From: Candidatus Sumerlaeota bacterium
Lineage (GTDB): Bacteria; Sumerlaeota; Sumerlaeia; MWCT01; JAUWMI01
Length of the DNA stretch: 59,067 nt
Reading direction: 5' to 3'
Assembly (NCBI GenBank): GCA_030613245.1
Contig: JAUWMI010000029.1
Span: 1-59,067, forward strand
A program made the translations under genes and the position numbers. Positions 19,227 to 28,168 of the stretch are shown in pieces. Numbering within the stretch: the first letter of the stretch is position 1; each line of letters starts with the position of its first letter. A model generated the notes under the pieces. It saw nothing but the letters and a program-made list of their open reading frames with translations. It was not told the origin of the DNA and did not search any database.

Positions 19227-20291
19227 TCAACGGCGGAGAATTTTGTTCCTGATTGTTCTATGCCAGATGTTAAACATTAGCACCAGAAACACGAGTGCGC
19301 TAAGGAGGCGCAGGTTCTGGGGAATCAGTTCCGATCCGCTTCCCATGTGGGCATAGATGTTAATCGCAAAGTGCTGATAGATCCAATTGAGGAGTAGGCC
19401 GAGGCTAAGACTCAGCATAAAGATGCATGTGAGGTAGATCAGCATTGATCTCTTGCCGAGCATTTTGCCAACCGCGACGATTGTTGCCACGTTGGTGGCC
19501 GAGCCGGCAATGATCAGCACAAATGCAGCTCCCGGCGAAATTCCCTTGAGAATTAACATCGCAGCAATCGGCGTCGAGCAGCTCGAGCAGATGTATAGCG
19601 GAATACTGATCAATAGTGCCGCAAGCAGCGACAGGGCTTCGTACTGCTGGTAGCGCTCGAAATACGACTCTGGAACCAGGGCTCCTACCAGACCAGCAAG
19701 AATAATTCCCGCCATCAGCCAGTTTCCCACTTCGCCCAGCAAGTTCCCAAACGCGTATTGAATGGCCTGCAGGGCGCGAGACCGCGGTGGCTCGCTTGCT
19801 TGGCCACCAGCTGGCGGCAGACATTCGGACGTGCATGCAGCCGGAGCAGTTTGCGCATTCACAGTATCCGCGTCCTTGCGTCCAAACAGCAATTCTGCTG
19901 TTCCGCTCACTACCGCGGTGATTAATGCTCCGATCGGGCGATACACAGTCATCAGCGGATCAAGAAGAGCGTAAGAGAGGGCAACGGAATCAATACCGGT
20001 TTCTGGAGTGGCAATGAGAAAGGCAACCGTCGCTTCGCGATTGGCACCTTTTTGTCTCAGCGAATAAGCCGTAGGAACAACGCCACACGAGCAGAGCGGC
20101 AGCGGCAGGCCAATGAGAGACGCCTTAACTACTGATGCGAATCCTTTCTTGCCCAGAATTTGCCGGACTTTCTCCGTCGGGATATAGATGTGCAGGATCC
20201 CCCCGAGAAGAAAACCTGCCAGGATATAGAAGGATGAATCGAGAATAATATCCCAGATATTCTGCGCGATTTGCTGCACTGTCTGGATCAT
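19227..20291 (-). CDS. SO_0444-type Cu/Zn efflux permease
   Basis: 354 residues, about nine membrane segments in two similar halves. The first half carries PLCSCGVVP (C67, C69) and the second YICSSCSTPIAA (C235, C238). These cysteine motifs at pseudo-symmetric positions define the SO_0444/ArsP-like permease family (formerly UPF0718/DUF318), proposed to export Cu/Zn or organoarsenicals. A linker with two cysteines (TSEC, about 154-157) separates the halves. It follows the MoxR-DUF58-DUF4129 set by about 85 nt, so it may be the end of that operon. The transported ion is inferred only from family. Confidence 0.85.
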   Translation of the reverse strand: MIQTVQQIAQNIWDIILDSSFYILAGFLLGGILHIYIPTEKVRQILGKKGFASVVKASLIGLPLPLCSCGVVPTAYSLRQKGANREATVAFLIATPETGIDSVALSYALLDPLMTVYRPIGALITAVVSGTAELLFGRKDADTVNAQTAPAACTSECLPPAGGQASEPPRSRALQAIQYAFGNLLGEVGNWLMAGIILAGLVGALVPESYFERYQQYEALSLLAALLISIPLYICSSCSTPIAAMLILKGISPGAAFVLIIAGSATNVATIVAVGKMLGKRSMLIYLTCIFMLSLSLGLLLNWIYQHFAINIYAHMGSGSELIPQNLRLLSALVFLVLMFNIWHRTIRNKILRR

Positions 20292-20375
20292 TTATGCTTC
20301 ACCAATCGGAAGATCTAAGCGCCCAACTTAACTGTACCACATCTACTGCTTTCTTCGCGGCACGCGCCCAAAACA

Positions 20376-21557
20376 TCATTCATCGCTCTTCTTCTTTGCC
20401 TTTGCCACGCTATCTTTTGCCCTATTAATCACCATCTCAACCGCATCTTTGAACGCTTTTGCCTCATCCATGACGATGGCATGTGGGCTATATTTCGCCC
20501 GCTGAAACATGTCGGTTATCTGGTCAATAGTTAAGGACTGTTCGCTAGTTGTGATTTTCAAATAGTTCGCATACTCAAGTGGCGTGATCCATGGATTGCG
20601 CCCCCACCCGAGCGTGGTTAGCTGTTCACACAGGAGCCCATAGTAGAAGACGACCATCTCGCGTGGGTTGGAGAAGTGGGTCTTGAAGCGCCGGATGAGT
20701 TTCTTTTTCACTATTTTCTTGAGTGTGGACAAGGATGATTGAGCGGGCAGAAAGGGCTTGGTCCGGGACTTTACTACCTTCTTGTGAATCCAGCCGAGTA
20801 TAGCCAGAGTACCGACGCAGAGAATCAGCAGGATCACGGCGCTAAGCACGAGGTCGAATATCATTTTTGTGTCCAGTGGCTGTGCGGCTAGACCCGAAGG
20901 TCTCACGAGCGATCCCTTTGCAATGGCCCCTGGCTCTGGCAATACCGGCGTCAGGCCGTAAAGCCCCAGAGAGGTGAGGCTAATCAGGATCACGTAGAGC
21001 AGCATACTTTCTCCAACGTCACGGATTTTGATCTGGTTTAGCACGGAATATCGTTCGCCGATGAACACGAAGCGATCGCCAATCATGCAGATAATCAGCA
21101 GTATACCGGCAGCGAGCAACCAGAAGACAGGTACCCCTGGATCAACCAGGGTTGTTGCAATCAGAATAAGAATGTTGTTCGCATAAAGCCGGGTGAAATA
21201 CTGCGAACGCTGCAGCAGCAGGCACAACGGAATATTCAGGAAAAGGAAGCAAGGGATCAGCGACGTGCGCTCAAACAGATATATCGGCATCACGAATAAC
21301 ACTGCGTGCACGAGAAAGAGAGCCAGGCGCTCGCGGTATTGCAGATTCGTCAGCAGGTCAAGGAACAGGAGTCGCAGCGCACTTGCAATCAGGAAGAGTA
21401 ATCCATAGCCGAGTGAGATGAGTGGAAAGTAAATCAGTACCGGGAGATTAAGTCCGTAGCGAATCCCAATCAGCGCAGTCACAACGGTAAAAGCGTATGC
21501 GCTGACATAGAGGCCAATGCGATATAGTGTTGTTGCGGTATGGAGAGTAATCGGCAT
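20376..21557 (-). CDS. membrane protein with C-terminal DUF4129
   Basis: About 393 residues. Several membrane segments fill residues 1-200 and one more lies near 250. A cytoplasmic C-terminal domain follows, with FSNPREMVVFYYGLLCEQL, TPLEYANYL and FQRAKYSPH, the pattern of DUF4129, which usually ends transglutaminase-like membrane proteins (TgpA). The transglutaminase core (Cys-His-Asp) is absent. The ATG at 21557 lies two bases after the DUF58 stop, showing tight coupling; a longer frame opens at 21626 inside DUF58. Function unknown; it probably acts with the MoxR and DUF58 proteins. Confidence 0.7.
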   Translation of the reverse strand: MPITLHTATTLYRIGLYVSAYAFTVVTALIGIRYGLNLPVLIYFPLISLGYGLLFLIASALRLLFLDLLTNLQYRERLALFLVHAVLFVMPIYLFERTSLIPCFLFLNIPLCLLLQRSQYFTRLYANNILILIATTLVDPGVPVFWLLAAGILLIICMIGDRFVFIGERYSVLNQIKIRDVGESMLLYVILISLTSLGLYGLTPVLPEPGAIAKGSLVRPSGLAAQPLDTKMIFDLVLSAVILLILCVGTLAILGWIHKKVVKSRTKPFLPAQSSLSTLKKIVKKKLIRRFKTHFSNPREMVVFYYGLLCEQLTTLGWGRNPWITPLEYANYLKITTSEQSLTIDQITDMFQRAKYSPHAIVMDEAKAFKDAVEMVINRAKDSVAKAKKKSDE

Positions 21558-21559
21558 GG

Positions 21560-22834
21560 TCAGGCGTTTGGTACTCCCAGGCGTTGTTCGATCTTGTCGC
21601 GTTTGGCCAGGGTGTACACCGTACACCCCTCGGCCACGAGCAGTTGTTTCAGCTCGGCCATTGATGGTGCCTTCACGTGCAAGCGCTCTTGCTCTTCCCA
21701 GATTTTGAGGAAGGAGCGATCGTCAATCAACACTACAATAATCTTGATGCGAGAAATCACCAGATAGTGCAATGTTGGGCGTAATCTGGGCAGGGAAAAG
21801 TTCGTCGCGCTCATAATGAGAATGACCGTTGATCTTCGGCGCAGGTGGCGAACCTTCTGGCTGAAAATATCTTCAAACGACCCCTCGCCTTCGGCTTTGT
21901 AGAACGTCATATGATCAAGAATCGTGATGAGGTGCTGCATGCCACCACCAAGTGGAACGTGATTGACTTGCTTGCCCAGGGCAAACACCTGGACAAGGTG
22001 CGATTTTTCGATTGCTGCTTTAGCCACGGATGCGGCTGTTTTGATAAGATACTCCACGGATGTTACGTCGCCAAATCCGGTAAGTGAGAGGCGGTAAAGA
22101 TCAAGGAAGATGGTAACTTCAGTGACGACGTCTTCCTGAAACTCTTTGACCAGCAGGCGGTTGTGGCGGGCAGTTGAGGGCCAGTGAATACGCCTAGGGC
22201 TGTCGCCGCGCTGGTAGTCACGCAAGCCCATAAATTCTTCGCTATGTCCTGGATCCAGTGTCGTCTCAGTCCCGACATTGGCCAGAGTTCCATACCCCAG
22301 AATTGGAAAGTCCTTCAGGTCCAGCGCCTGTGGATATACAAGCAGCTCGGTAAAGGCATCTATGCGGAGCGTTCGAGGAAACACCCCTGCAGGATCTGCA
22401 CACTGAAGCTCAAGCGGTCCCAATACATATAGACCCCTTTTGCGGACACACTTTACCTTGTACTCCATTTGATACAGATTAGTCCGGTCAAAGCAGCATG
22501 GCACGATCGAGTGGACTTTGTAATGCTGGCTCGGGGGAATCCGATCAGCAACCTCTATGAGGTAGTGTGGGACTGCCGATTCAGTAGCGAATTCCAGGGC
22601 GATGGAAATTTCCTGTTCCTCAAATGTTCGCGGATAGTGCTTGCGGGAAATGCGCAGATGCTGAAAAAGCAGAGCTGAGTTCACATAGGTGACGATCAGG
22701 ATCACGAGCAACAGCTCGCCGAGGAAGAAGAGCGCGTTGTTTCCTCTGGCGTATCCGGCGTAGAGCGCCAGAGTGGTGAGAAATAGCAGACAGTTGCGCT
22801 TCGTGAGAACCGGGGTAGGCTCGCTAAAGTTCAT
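21560..22834 (-). CDS. DUF58 protein
   Basis: 424 residues. Two hydrophobic helices (about 15-53) are followed by an extracytoplasmic-like beta segment and then the DUF58 signature LRDYQRGDSPRRIHWP (204-219). A degenerate von Willebrand A-like fold with VTIFLDL follows. DUF58 proteins pair with MoxR ATPases, often with transglutaminase or BatA-type proteins, and are thought to assist assembly or activation of envelope proteins. The gene overlaps moxR by 11 nt and abuts the DUF4129 gene, so all three are one operon. Confidence 0.9.
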   Translation of the reverse strand: MNFSEPTPVLTKRNCLLFLTTLALYAGYARGNNALFFLGELLLVILIVTYVNSALLFQHLRISRKHYPRTFEEQEISIALEFATESAVPHYLIEVADRIPPSQHYKVHSIVPCCFDRTNLYQMEYKVKCVRKRGLYVLGPLELQCADPAGVFPRTLRIDAFTELLVYPQALDLKDFPILGYGTLANVGTETTLDPGHSEEFMGLRDYQRGDSPRRIHWPSTARHNRLLVKEFQEDVVTEVTIFLDLYRLSLTGFGDVTSVEYLIKTAASVAKAAIEKSHLVQVFALGKQVNHVPLGGGMQHLITILDHMTFYKAEGEGSFEDIFSQKVRHLRRRSTVILIMSATNFSLPRLRPTLHYLVISRIKIIVVLIDDRSFLKIWEEQERLHVKAPSMAELKQLLVAEGCTVYTLAKRDKIEQRLGVPNA

Positions 22835-23768
22835 AATTCTTTATGGGGACGTCCACTGTGCGAAGGATCTCGTCAATAATGTGGTCAGGAGTCACTCCGC
22901 CCAGTTGCGATTGCGGTTTCAGAAGCAGACGATGGCGCAGGATAGGGTGGCAGAGCGCTTTCACGGTATCAGGCGTCACAAAGTCGTTGCCATCAATCAC
23001 TGAATAAGCCTGACTCACGCGGTAGAGGGCGAGGGAGGCACGCGGACTTGCCCCCAGCATCAGATTCGCGTGTGCACGCGTTGCTTCCACCAGGCGCACG
23101 ATATAGTCGTTAATGGATTTGTCAACGTAGATGTGTTTCACTCGCTCCTGCAGATCGAGAATGTCGCGGATTGTAGCCACTGAGGCGAGCGAATCAATCG
23201 GGTGCGCCAGCCGCTGATCCTCCAGAATCTGAATTTCATGATAATGTCCGGGATAGCCGATATCAATTTGCATTAAGAATCGGTCGAGCTGCGCCTCAGG
23301 CAGGCGATACACACCCTGTTGCTCTATTGGATTCTGCGTGGCCATGGCAAAGAACACCATCGGCAGTGTGTAGGTTTTGCCATCAACCGTGACCTGACGT
23401 TCTTCCATGCTTTCCAGCAAGCTGGACTGGGTGCGAGGCGTGGCGCGATTGAGCTCATCCGCCAGGAGGATGTTGGTGAAGACCGGTCCTTCGCGAAATT
23501 CAAACGTCAGGTTTTTCTGATTAAAGATCGAGACGCCGGTGATGTCGGATGGGAGCAGGTCGGGCGTAAATTGTACACGCTTATAAATGCCATCAAGGGA
23601 AAGGGCCAGGCTCCTGGCCAGGAATGTCTTGCCAACGCCAGGAACGTCTTCGATGAGAATGTGACCGCGGGCCAGCAGTGCAGCGATCACCTGCTTTACC
23701 ACTGCCTCTTTGCCAATAATGACCTTTTGAATATTCTGGAGCAGGTTGGCGATCGTGTCAGTACTCAT
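22824..23768 (-). CDS. MoxR-type AAA+ ATPase
   Basis: 314 residues. Walker A VPGVGKTF is at 42-49, Walker B LLADELNRA at 101-109, and sensor and arginine-finger stretches (MATQNPIEQQGVY, EAQLDRFLM) follow. These are standard for MoxR chaperone ATPases, which remodel partner proteins carrying VWA-like domains. The C-terminal lid contains GASPRASLAL, also typical. It is first of the MoxR-DUF58-DUF4129 trio and about 130 nt after the GT-C gene on the same strand. Confidence 0.93.
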   Translation of the reverse strand: MSTDTIANLLQNIQKVIIGKEAVVKQVIAALLARGHILIEDVPGVGKTFLARSLALSLDGIYKRVQFTPDLLPSDITGVSIFNQKNLTFEFREGPVFTNILLADELNRATPRTQSSLLESMEERQVTVDGKTYTLPMVFFAMATQNPIEQQGVYRLPEAQLDRFLMQIDIGYPGHYHEIQILEDQRLAHPIDSLASVATIRDILDLQERVKHIYVDKSINDYIVRLVEATRAHANLMLGASPRASLALYRVSQAYSVIDGNDFVTPDTVKALCHPILRHRLLLKPQSQLGGVTPDHIIDEILRTVDVPIKNYEL

Positions 23769-23897
23769 CGGATTGCATTTCTCTTAGTGTGGTGACGTGT
23801 CAGGGCAGGCGATGGCCTGGAGCGAGTATAAATTTGTACGCCAATTTGGCTGAATTGCCCGCCAGGCGTTTTTGCCTTATCGAACTAATAACTATAC

Positions 23898-25520
23898 TCA
23901 CTCCGCTTTCTCCCCGGGAATATACAAATAGTACAGCGTGCCACGCCCAAAATCAAGCGCTTTATGCTCAGGAAAGCAAGGTTGGTAGAAACGCCGCAAT
24001 GCCTCGAGCATCTCCGGGGTGTATCGGGAGAAGAACTGCTGGGGATTCATGATATCCTGTGTAGTGATCACAACGTCAAATCGCTGCTCGCGGATGTCAC
24101 GCACGAATGGCGCTTGATTCCATTTTCCTTCCCGCGCTAATTGTGACATAATAAACGGGTGAAAGAGCACTTGTTTTCCCGCCATGATGTTGAATATCGG
24201 AAACTCGCTCAGCACGTCCCCCGTCTGCTCTTGCACAGCATTCAACACAACGGACGCTTTATTCATATCGGTGAGATCAGGATTATGCGGATAAAAGAGG
24301 ATGGGCCGTTTTTGATGCAGATTGATGGCGTGCATGTAGAGCAACGCGACCAGAAGTACGTACATCATCAGGCGTCCTGGCGCGGCAGCCTGACTGGCAG
24401 CGCGCGTGATGAAGTTGCCCAGACGTATGCACAGAAAGAGCGAAATGGCGATGTGCGGCTCCAGCAGATAGTTCGTGGCTGCTCCCTGTTTTGCCAGGCC
24501 AATGAGCGAGAGTCCAGAGACCAGGAAGTAAACCGTGAACAAATCCAGCCGCTTTAGAACGTTAATAGCGCCTATTGGCGTATCTTCTGGCCCTCCATCT
24601 GACTCGCTGCTCGGTAGGACCCTTGTTCGATGCAAGAGAGGGACAATAATGCTGGCGAGCGCGTACAAACAGATAACCCCTGCTGCAACCAGTAATGCCC
24701 AGTTAAATCGCACGAGATGCTTAAGCATCGCTTTGAGCTGGAAAAAGTCAAAGATGTTCGCATTGTAAAGCACCGTGTGATTGTAGTATTCCCCGCGCGT
24801 GAACACGATTAGCAGGATGAAGATCAGTACGATTGGCGCGAGCAGATTGCCTATGAAACGGAGTCCGCGTCTGTAATCCTGAAGCAGGAGAAAGAGGCAG
24901 CAGCTTAGCGGAACAGCCAGCTGGCTCTGTTTCGTATAGATAGCTAGAACAAATGCGCAAATTGCGAGAATCCTTCCCAACTTGCTGCTCGTGAGAGCAA
25001 TTAGCGTTAACCCGACAAGGCTGAAAAAAATCGCCAGCAAATCAACGCGATAATATGGGAGCCACTCGTATAGATCGTAGGTGATTGTGAAGAGCAGAGG
25101 CGCAAGCAGAGATATCATGACATTCCGGGTATTTTGATACACCAGAATGAACATTAGTGCGAGAATGCCAACCCAGCTTAGCAAACTAATCATTCTTCCT
25201 GATAGCAGGTAATAGCTGCTGGGCCGGAAAATCTTGAGCGTCAGAGCATTGAGTCCTGGATATATCGGTGCGTAGGTGCCGACCAGATATGGCGACTCCT
25301 GGATGGGTTGGTAAATTGACGTCCCCTGGCTAAGCAGAAAGGCCTGGTTTACGAGAAAGCCCTCTTCCGCGTCCAGCTGGTACGGAAACCTGAGCCCCTC
25401 GTATGCCCGCATAAGCGGATAGCGGACCAATAGGAGCAAATAGATCAGCACAGGGAGTAGAACTAAGGAGAGAAGCCAGATACTGGTGTGAGGCTTGCGA
25501 CGGGTTCCAGTGGCGGGCAT
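23898..25520 (-). CDS. GT-C fold membrane glycosyltransferase
   Basis: About 540 residues with about 11-12 membrane segments. After the first segment a periplasmic loop has LDAEEGFLVNQAFLLSQG, the acidic DxE-like motif expected at the catalytic site of PMT/ArnT-like GT-C enzymes that use polyprenyl-phosphate sugars. A C-terminal soluble domain ends in YYLYIPG. I chose the ATG at 25520 because GGAG lies upstream and the GT9 stop is 11 nt before it; the longer frame would overlap that gene. Acceptor unknown. Confidence 0.75.
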   Translation of the reverse strand: MPATGTRRKPHTSIWLLSLVLLPVLIYLLLLVRYPLMRAYEGLRFPYQLDAEEGFLVNQAFLLSQGTSIYQPIQESPYLVGTYAPIYPGLNALTLKIFRPSSYYLLSGRMISLLSWVGILALMFILVYQNTRNVMISLLAPLLFTITYDLYEWLPYYRVDLLAIFFSLVGLTLIALTSSKLGRILAICAFVLAIYTKQSQLAVPLSCCLFLLLQDYRRGLRFIGNLLAPIVLIFILLIVFTRGEYYNHTVLYNANIFDFFQLKAMLKHLVRFNWALLVAAGVICLYALASIIVPLLHRTRVLPSSESDGGPEDTPIGAINVLKRLDLFTVYFLVSGLSLIGLAKQGAATNYLLEPHIAISLFLCIRLGNFITRAASQAAAPGRLMMYVLLVALLYMHAINLHQKRPILFYPHNPDLTDMNKASVVLNAVQEQTGDVLSEFPIFNIMAGKQVLFHPFIMSQLAREGKWNQAPFVRDIREQRFDVVITTQDIMNPQQFFSRYTPEMLEALRRFYQPCFPEHKALDFGRGTLYYLYIPGEKAE

Positions 25521-25531
25521 GCAGGAGCTCC

Positions 25532-26680
25532 CTATGAGCCAGGTCGGTTGGCCAGCACGCGCTTCACTGCAGCCAGGACCTGCTCGGCGGACAACGCATC
25601 CATACAGCTGGGATTTATCGTACACGTGGCCTTATAGCACGGGGCGCAGGGAAACTCAGAGACTACTTTTTCGCCGCGACCGAATAGATCAACCTCAGCA
25701 GGGCATGTAGAACCGAAAAACGCTACGACCTGTTTTTTCAAGCCAATCGCAATGTGCATGGTCAGGCTGTCGGAGCTGACCACCAGATCGCACGTGCTCA
25801 CAATGCCGAGAAAATCTTCCAGACTGTTATCACACCCAGTGTCAATGATGCGCTGATCGCACTGACGCAAGATTTCCGCGTTGAAACTGCGCTCGCGTGG
25901 ACCACCAAGGAGCAAGACGCACACCTCTGGCTCTTTGGTCAGCTGTGCGATTATCTCGACGAAACCGCCTACAGTCCACTGTTTGGTCTGGAAGACCGAT
26001 CCACAGCCAGTATTGACGCCAAGAACTAGTTTTGCCTCGGCAAGGCGATGGATTCTGGCAAATTGCCCGGCGAATTGTTTCGAGCGCTCGCTCAATTCGA
26101 GCACGTACTCTTCATTATGATAAGGGAGACCGGCCATCTCGTATACGATTTGCGGGTACGTTTTAGTGTTCTGGCGAAATTTGAGTTCGTCGGACAAGCC
26201 GAGTTGCAGCGCATATTGACTTTCAGTATTAAAGACCGTCAAGGTGCCAGCCTCCGATGGAGCAAAGCCGCGCTTTTCAGTTGCGCGCACCAGATTAGCT
26301 ACGGCAAGGGCCCTTGGCTCCTTTTCAAAGTTCAGCAGTAAATCAAACTGTTCGGAAAGCAGCACAAGCAAATTCGACGGTTCAAAGCACACGAGGCGTG
26401 CGATATAGGGGTTTGTATTCAGCAGCACTTCTGACGCAGCGGCAGTGAGCCACGTGATATGGCACGGCTGGTACTGCCGGGCCAGACCGGGAAGGATGCA
26501 CGTGGTGCGTAACACGTCACCCATGGCTGCAAGCTTCACCACCAGTATTCGCGTTCCTTGCGGACTATAGTGAGGACATTTCTCGCACACATCTGCCTTG
26601 CCGCATGGCTTATAGCCAGTGTAAAAGCGGCAGTCAAACCTGATCGTATTAAGATTCGGTATATTCTCTGACGAAGGCAT
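25532..26680 (-). CDS. family 9 glycosyltransferase (heptosyltransferase-like)
   Basis: 382 residues. A cysteine-rich N-terminus (CRFYTGYKPCGKADVCEKCP, residues 15-34) precedes the GT9 Rossmann start ILVVKLAAMGDVLRT. The second half has GVNTGCGSVFQTKQW, VLLLGGPRERS and VVSSDSLTMHIAIGLKKQVV, the usual nucleotide-sugar site of ADP-heptose transferases. GT9 enzymes add heptose-type sugars to LPS core or related glycans. The cysteine prefix is seen in many GT9-like proteins of uncultured bacteria, but its role is unknown. The C-terminus has further cysteines (CAPCYKATC). It is the first gene of the minus operon. Confidence 0.85.
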   Translation of the reverse strand: MPSSENIPNLNTIRFDCRFYTGYKPCGKADVCEKCPHYSPQGTRILVVKLAAMGDVLRTTCILPGLARQYQPCHITWLTAAASEVLLNTNPYIARLVCFEPSNLLVLLSEQFDLLLNFEKEPRALAVANLVRATEKRGFAPSEAGTLTVFNTESQYALQLGLSDELKFRQNTKTYPQIVYEMAGLPYHNEEYVLELSERSKQFAGQFARIHRLAEAKLVLGVNTGCGSVFQTKQWTVGGFVEIIAQLTKEPEVCVLLLGGPRERSFNAEILRQCDQRIIDTGCDNSLEDFLGIVSTCDLVVSSDSLTMHIAIGLKKQVVAFFGSTCPAEVDLFGRGEKVVSEFPCAPCYKATCTINPSCMDALSAEQVLAAVKRVLANRPGS

Positions 26681-26803
26681 TGGCTATTCCCTTTGTTCTC
26701 GACGTTAGTAGACCATATGAACCAGGCGCACACTTTGTAAATAGATTTCTGGGTTTCTAAATGTCGTGCTCCGCACACCGGCGAAGGAAATTACACTGGC
26801 AGC

Positions 26804-27121
26804 TTAGTCTCTGGCGGATTTTCTTTTCTCAACTAGCTCGACGGTTGCCCGCGCAACAATCAGTTCCTCATTCGTTGGCAGTACTGAACTTACCTCAGTT
26901 GAAAGAAACCGGATGAGTCGCTCTACCGCTTCTGTGTAGTCATTAACCTTTCTAATTTCAGTGATCTGGTCTTTTCCCTCGACTGCGAATGAAGATTTTG
27001 AAGATGTTCTGGAAATGTCAACGATCTTACCCCAGGCCAAAAGTCGCTCTTTCGTTTCATTGATTTCAAAGAGCTTACACTTTAGAGAAGTGTACCCGAG
27101 GTTTATGGCCAATATTTTCAT
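26804..27121 (-). pseudogene. acetate kinase remnant with large internal deletion
   Basis: 105 codons. Residues 1-85 resemble the N-terminus of acetate kinase: MKILAINLGYTSLKCKLFE matches the family's V-I-N-x-G-S-S-S-x-K start, with the usual SSS reading YTS, and the DYTEAVERLIRFL helix follows. Immediately afterwards come PTNEELIVARAT, which matches the extreme C-terminus of acetate kinase (PTNEELxIARDT). About 300 central residues, with the catalytic arginines, His and Asp, are missing, and the frame is kept. It cannot be an active kinase. It is either a relic from in-frame deletion or a retained small protein. It lies alone, divergent from the M23 peptidase gene, in AT-rich DNA. Confidence 0.75.
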
Positions 27122-27226
27122 TGGTGCGATTCAGTTCTAAAGCTATATAATCTTTACGAGTGCCTTTTATGAGTGCAGGACAAATAACATTTTGCGTTGT
27201 GGATACGACTTTTAACGAATTTTCGT

Positions 27227-27255
27227 TTGACAAAGCTGATGAAAAATACTAAAAG
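27227..27255 (+). promoter_or_regulatory. promoter upstream of the M23 peptidase gene
   Basis: A perfect TTGACA (27227-27232) is separated by exactly 17 nt from TAAAAG (27250-27255) in AT-rich sequence, about 85 nt before the start codon. It would drive the M23 peptidase-bshB1 pair. Confidence 0.45.
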
Positions 27256-27339
27256 AAAAGATAAATTAGTGATTTTAGTAGGATAGAATTTCTTTTTCCT
27301 TATCTTAATTCAGAGTAAAAATCAACGATTATCCGGGGT

Positions 27340-28167
27340 GTGATGATTAGACAAAAAGTCCAGCTGATTCTTGCATCAACCGCTCTGATCCTGGTGATGG
27401 TGATCGGTTCAGTAGCCTTTGGGGGTGGTATGCCACCGAAAGTTCTGAAGGACGTTGATATTCAGCTGATCGGAGTGGTTCTCTATGAAGGCAAGTCAAC
27501 GGCACTCATCCGCGATAGAGCGGCAAGCACGGAGCAATTCTATGAAGTTGGAGATAAGCTTCGGGACTACCGCGTGTCGCAGATTAAGGCAGGAAGCGTG
27601 ACGTTTGAACGGAGAAACGTGAAGTATCTGCTTTATCTGTTTGCGCCGCCGGATCTCGTGCCCCCACGTGCTCAAACGCAAGTTGCTTCTTCAGGCTCCG
27701 CTACACCTTCCCAGAAATCCTCAAAAGCATCCTCCGCGCAAACATCGAAGAATACTCAACGGAGATCCCGAGCGAGGTTTATTATTCCGATGGAGGGAAA
27801 GTTGACATCGGGATTCGGGTATCGCACCCACCCGATGGGAGGGGGACAGAAGTTTCATAATGGTATTGACATTGCGGCAGCCCATGGAACTTCAGTCAAG
27901 GCTGCTGCTGCTGGCAAGGTGATTTTTGTCGGCATGAAACGGAGCCTTGGTAATGTGGTGACTATACAGCATACTTCAGGGTATCAAACCCTTTACGGTC
28001 ATATGTCCAAGATCCTGGTGAAGAAAGGCGAACGGGTAAAACAGGGTCAGGTGATTGGCCGAGAGGGCTCAACCGGTATTTCCACAGGCCCGCATTTGCA
28101 TTTTTCCATTTTGCGATACGGCAAGTATTTAGATCCTGCCCGTTATCTCCCACTCGAGAAAGAATAG
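27340..28167 (+). CDS. secreted M23 (LytM) peptidase
   Basis: 275 residues. A signal peptide (about 1-27) is followed by a small beta domain (about 35-105, VDIQLIGVVLYEGKSTALI) resembling the periplasmic domain of type II secretion or pilus proteins (GspC/PilP). A Ser/Thr/Gln-rich linker leads to a LytM domain. That domain has the zinc ligands HNGID (about 173-177), YGHM and HLHF (about 252-255), all intact, so an active cell-wall endopeptidase is likely. It ends one nucleotide before bshB1, so the two are translated together, although the link between wall cleavage and bacillithiol is unclear. Confidence 0.88.
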   Translation: MMIRQKVQLILASTALILVMVIGSVAFGGGMPPKVLKDVDIQLIGVVLYEGKSTALIRDRAASTEQFYEVGDKLRDYRVSQIKAGSVTFERRNVKYLLYLFAPPDLVPPRAQTQVASSGSATPSQKSSKASSAQTSKNTQRRSRARFIIPMEGKLTSGFGYRTHPMGGGQKFHNGIDIAAAHGTSVKAAAAGKVIFVGMKRSLGNVVTIQHTSGYQTLYGHMSKILVKKGERVKQGQVIGREGSTGISTGPHLHFSILRYGKYLDPARYLPLEKE

Positions 28168-28168
28168 C

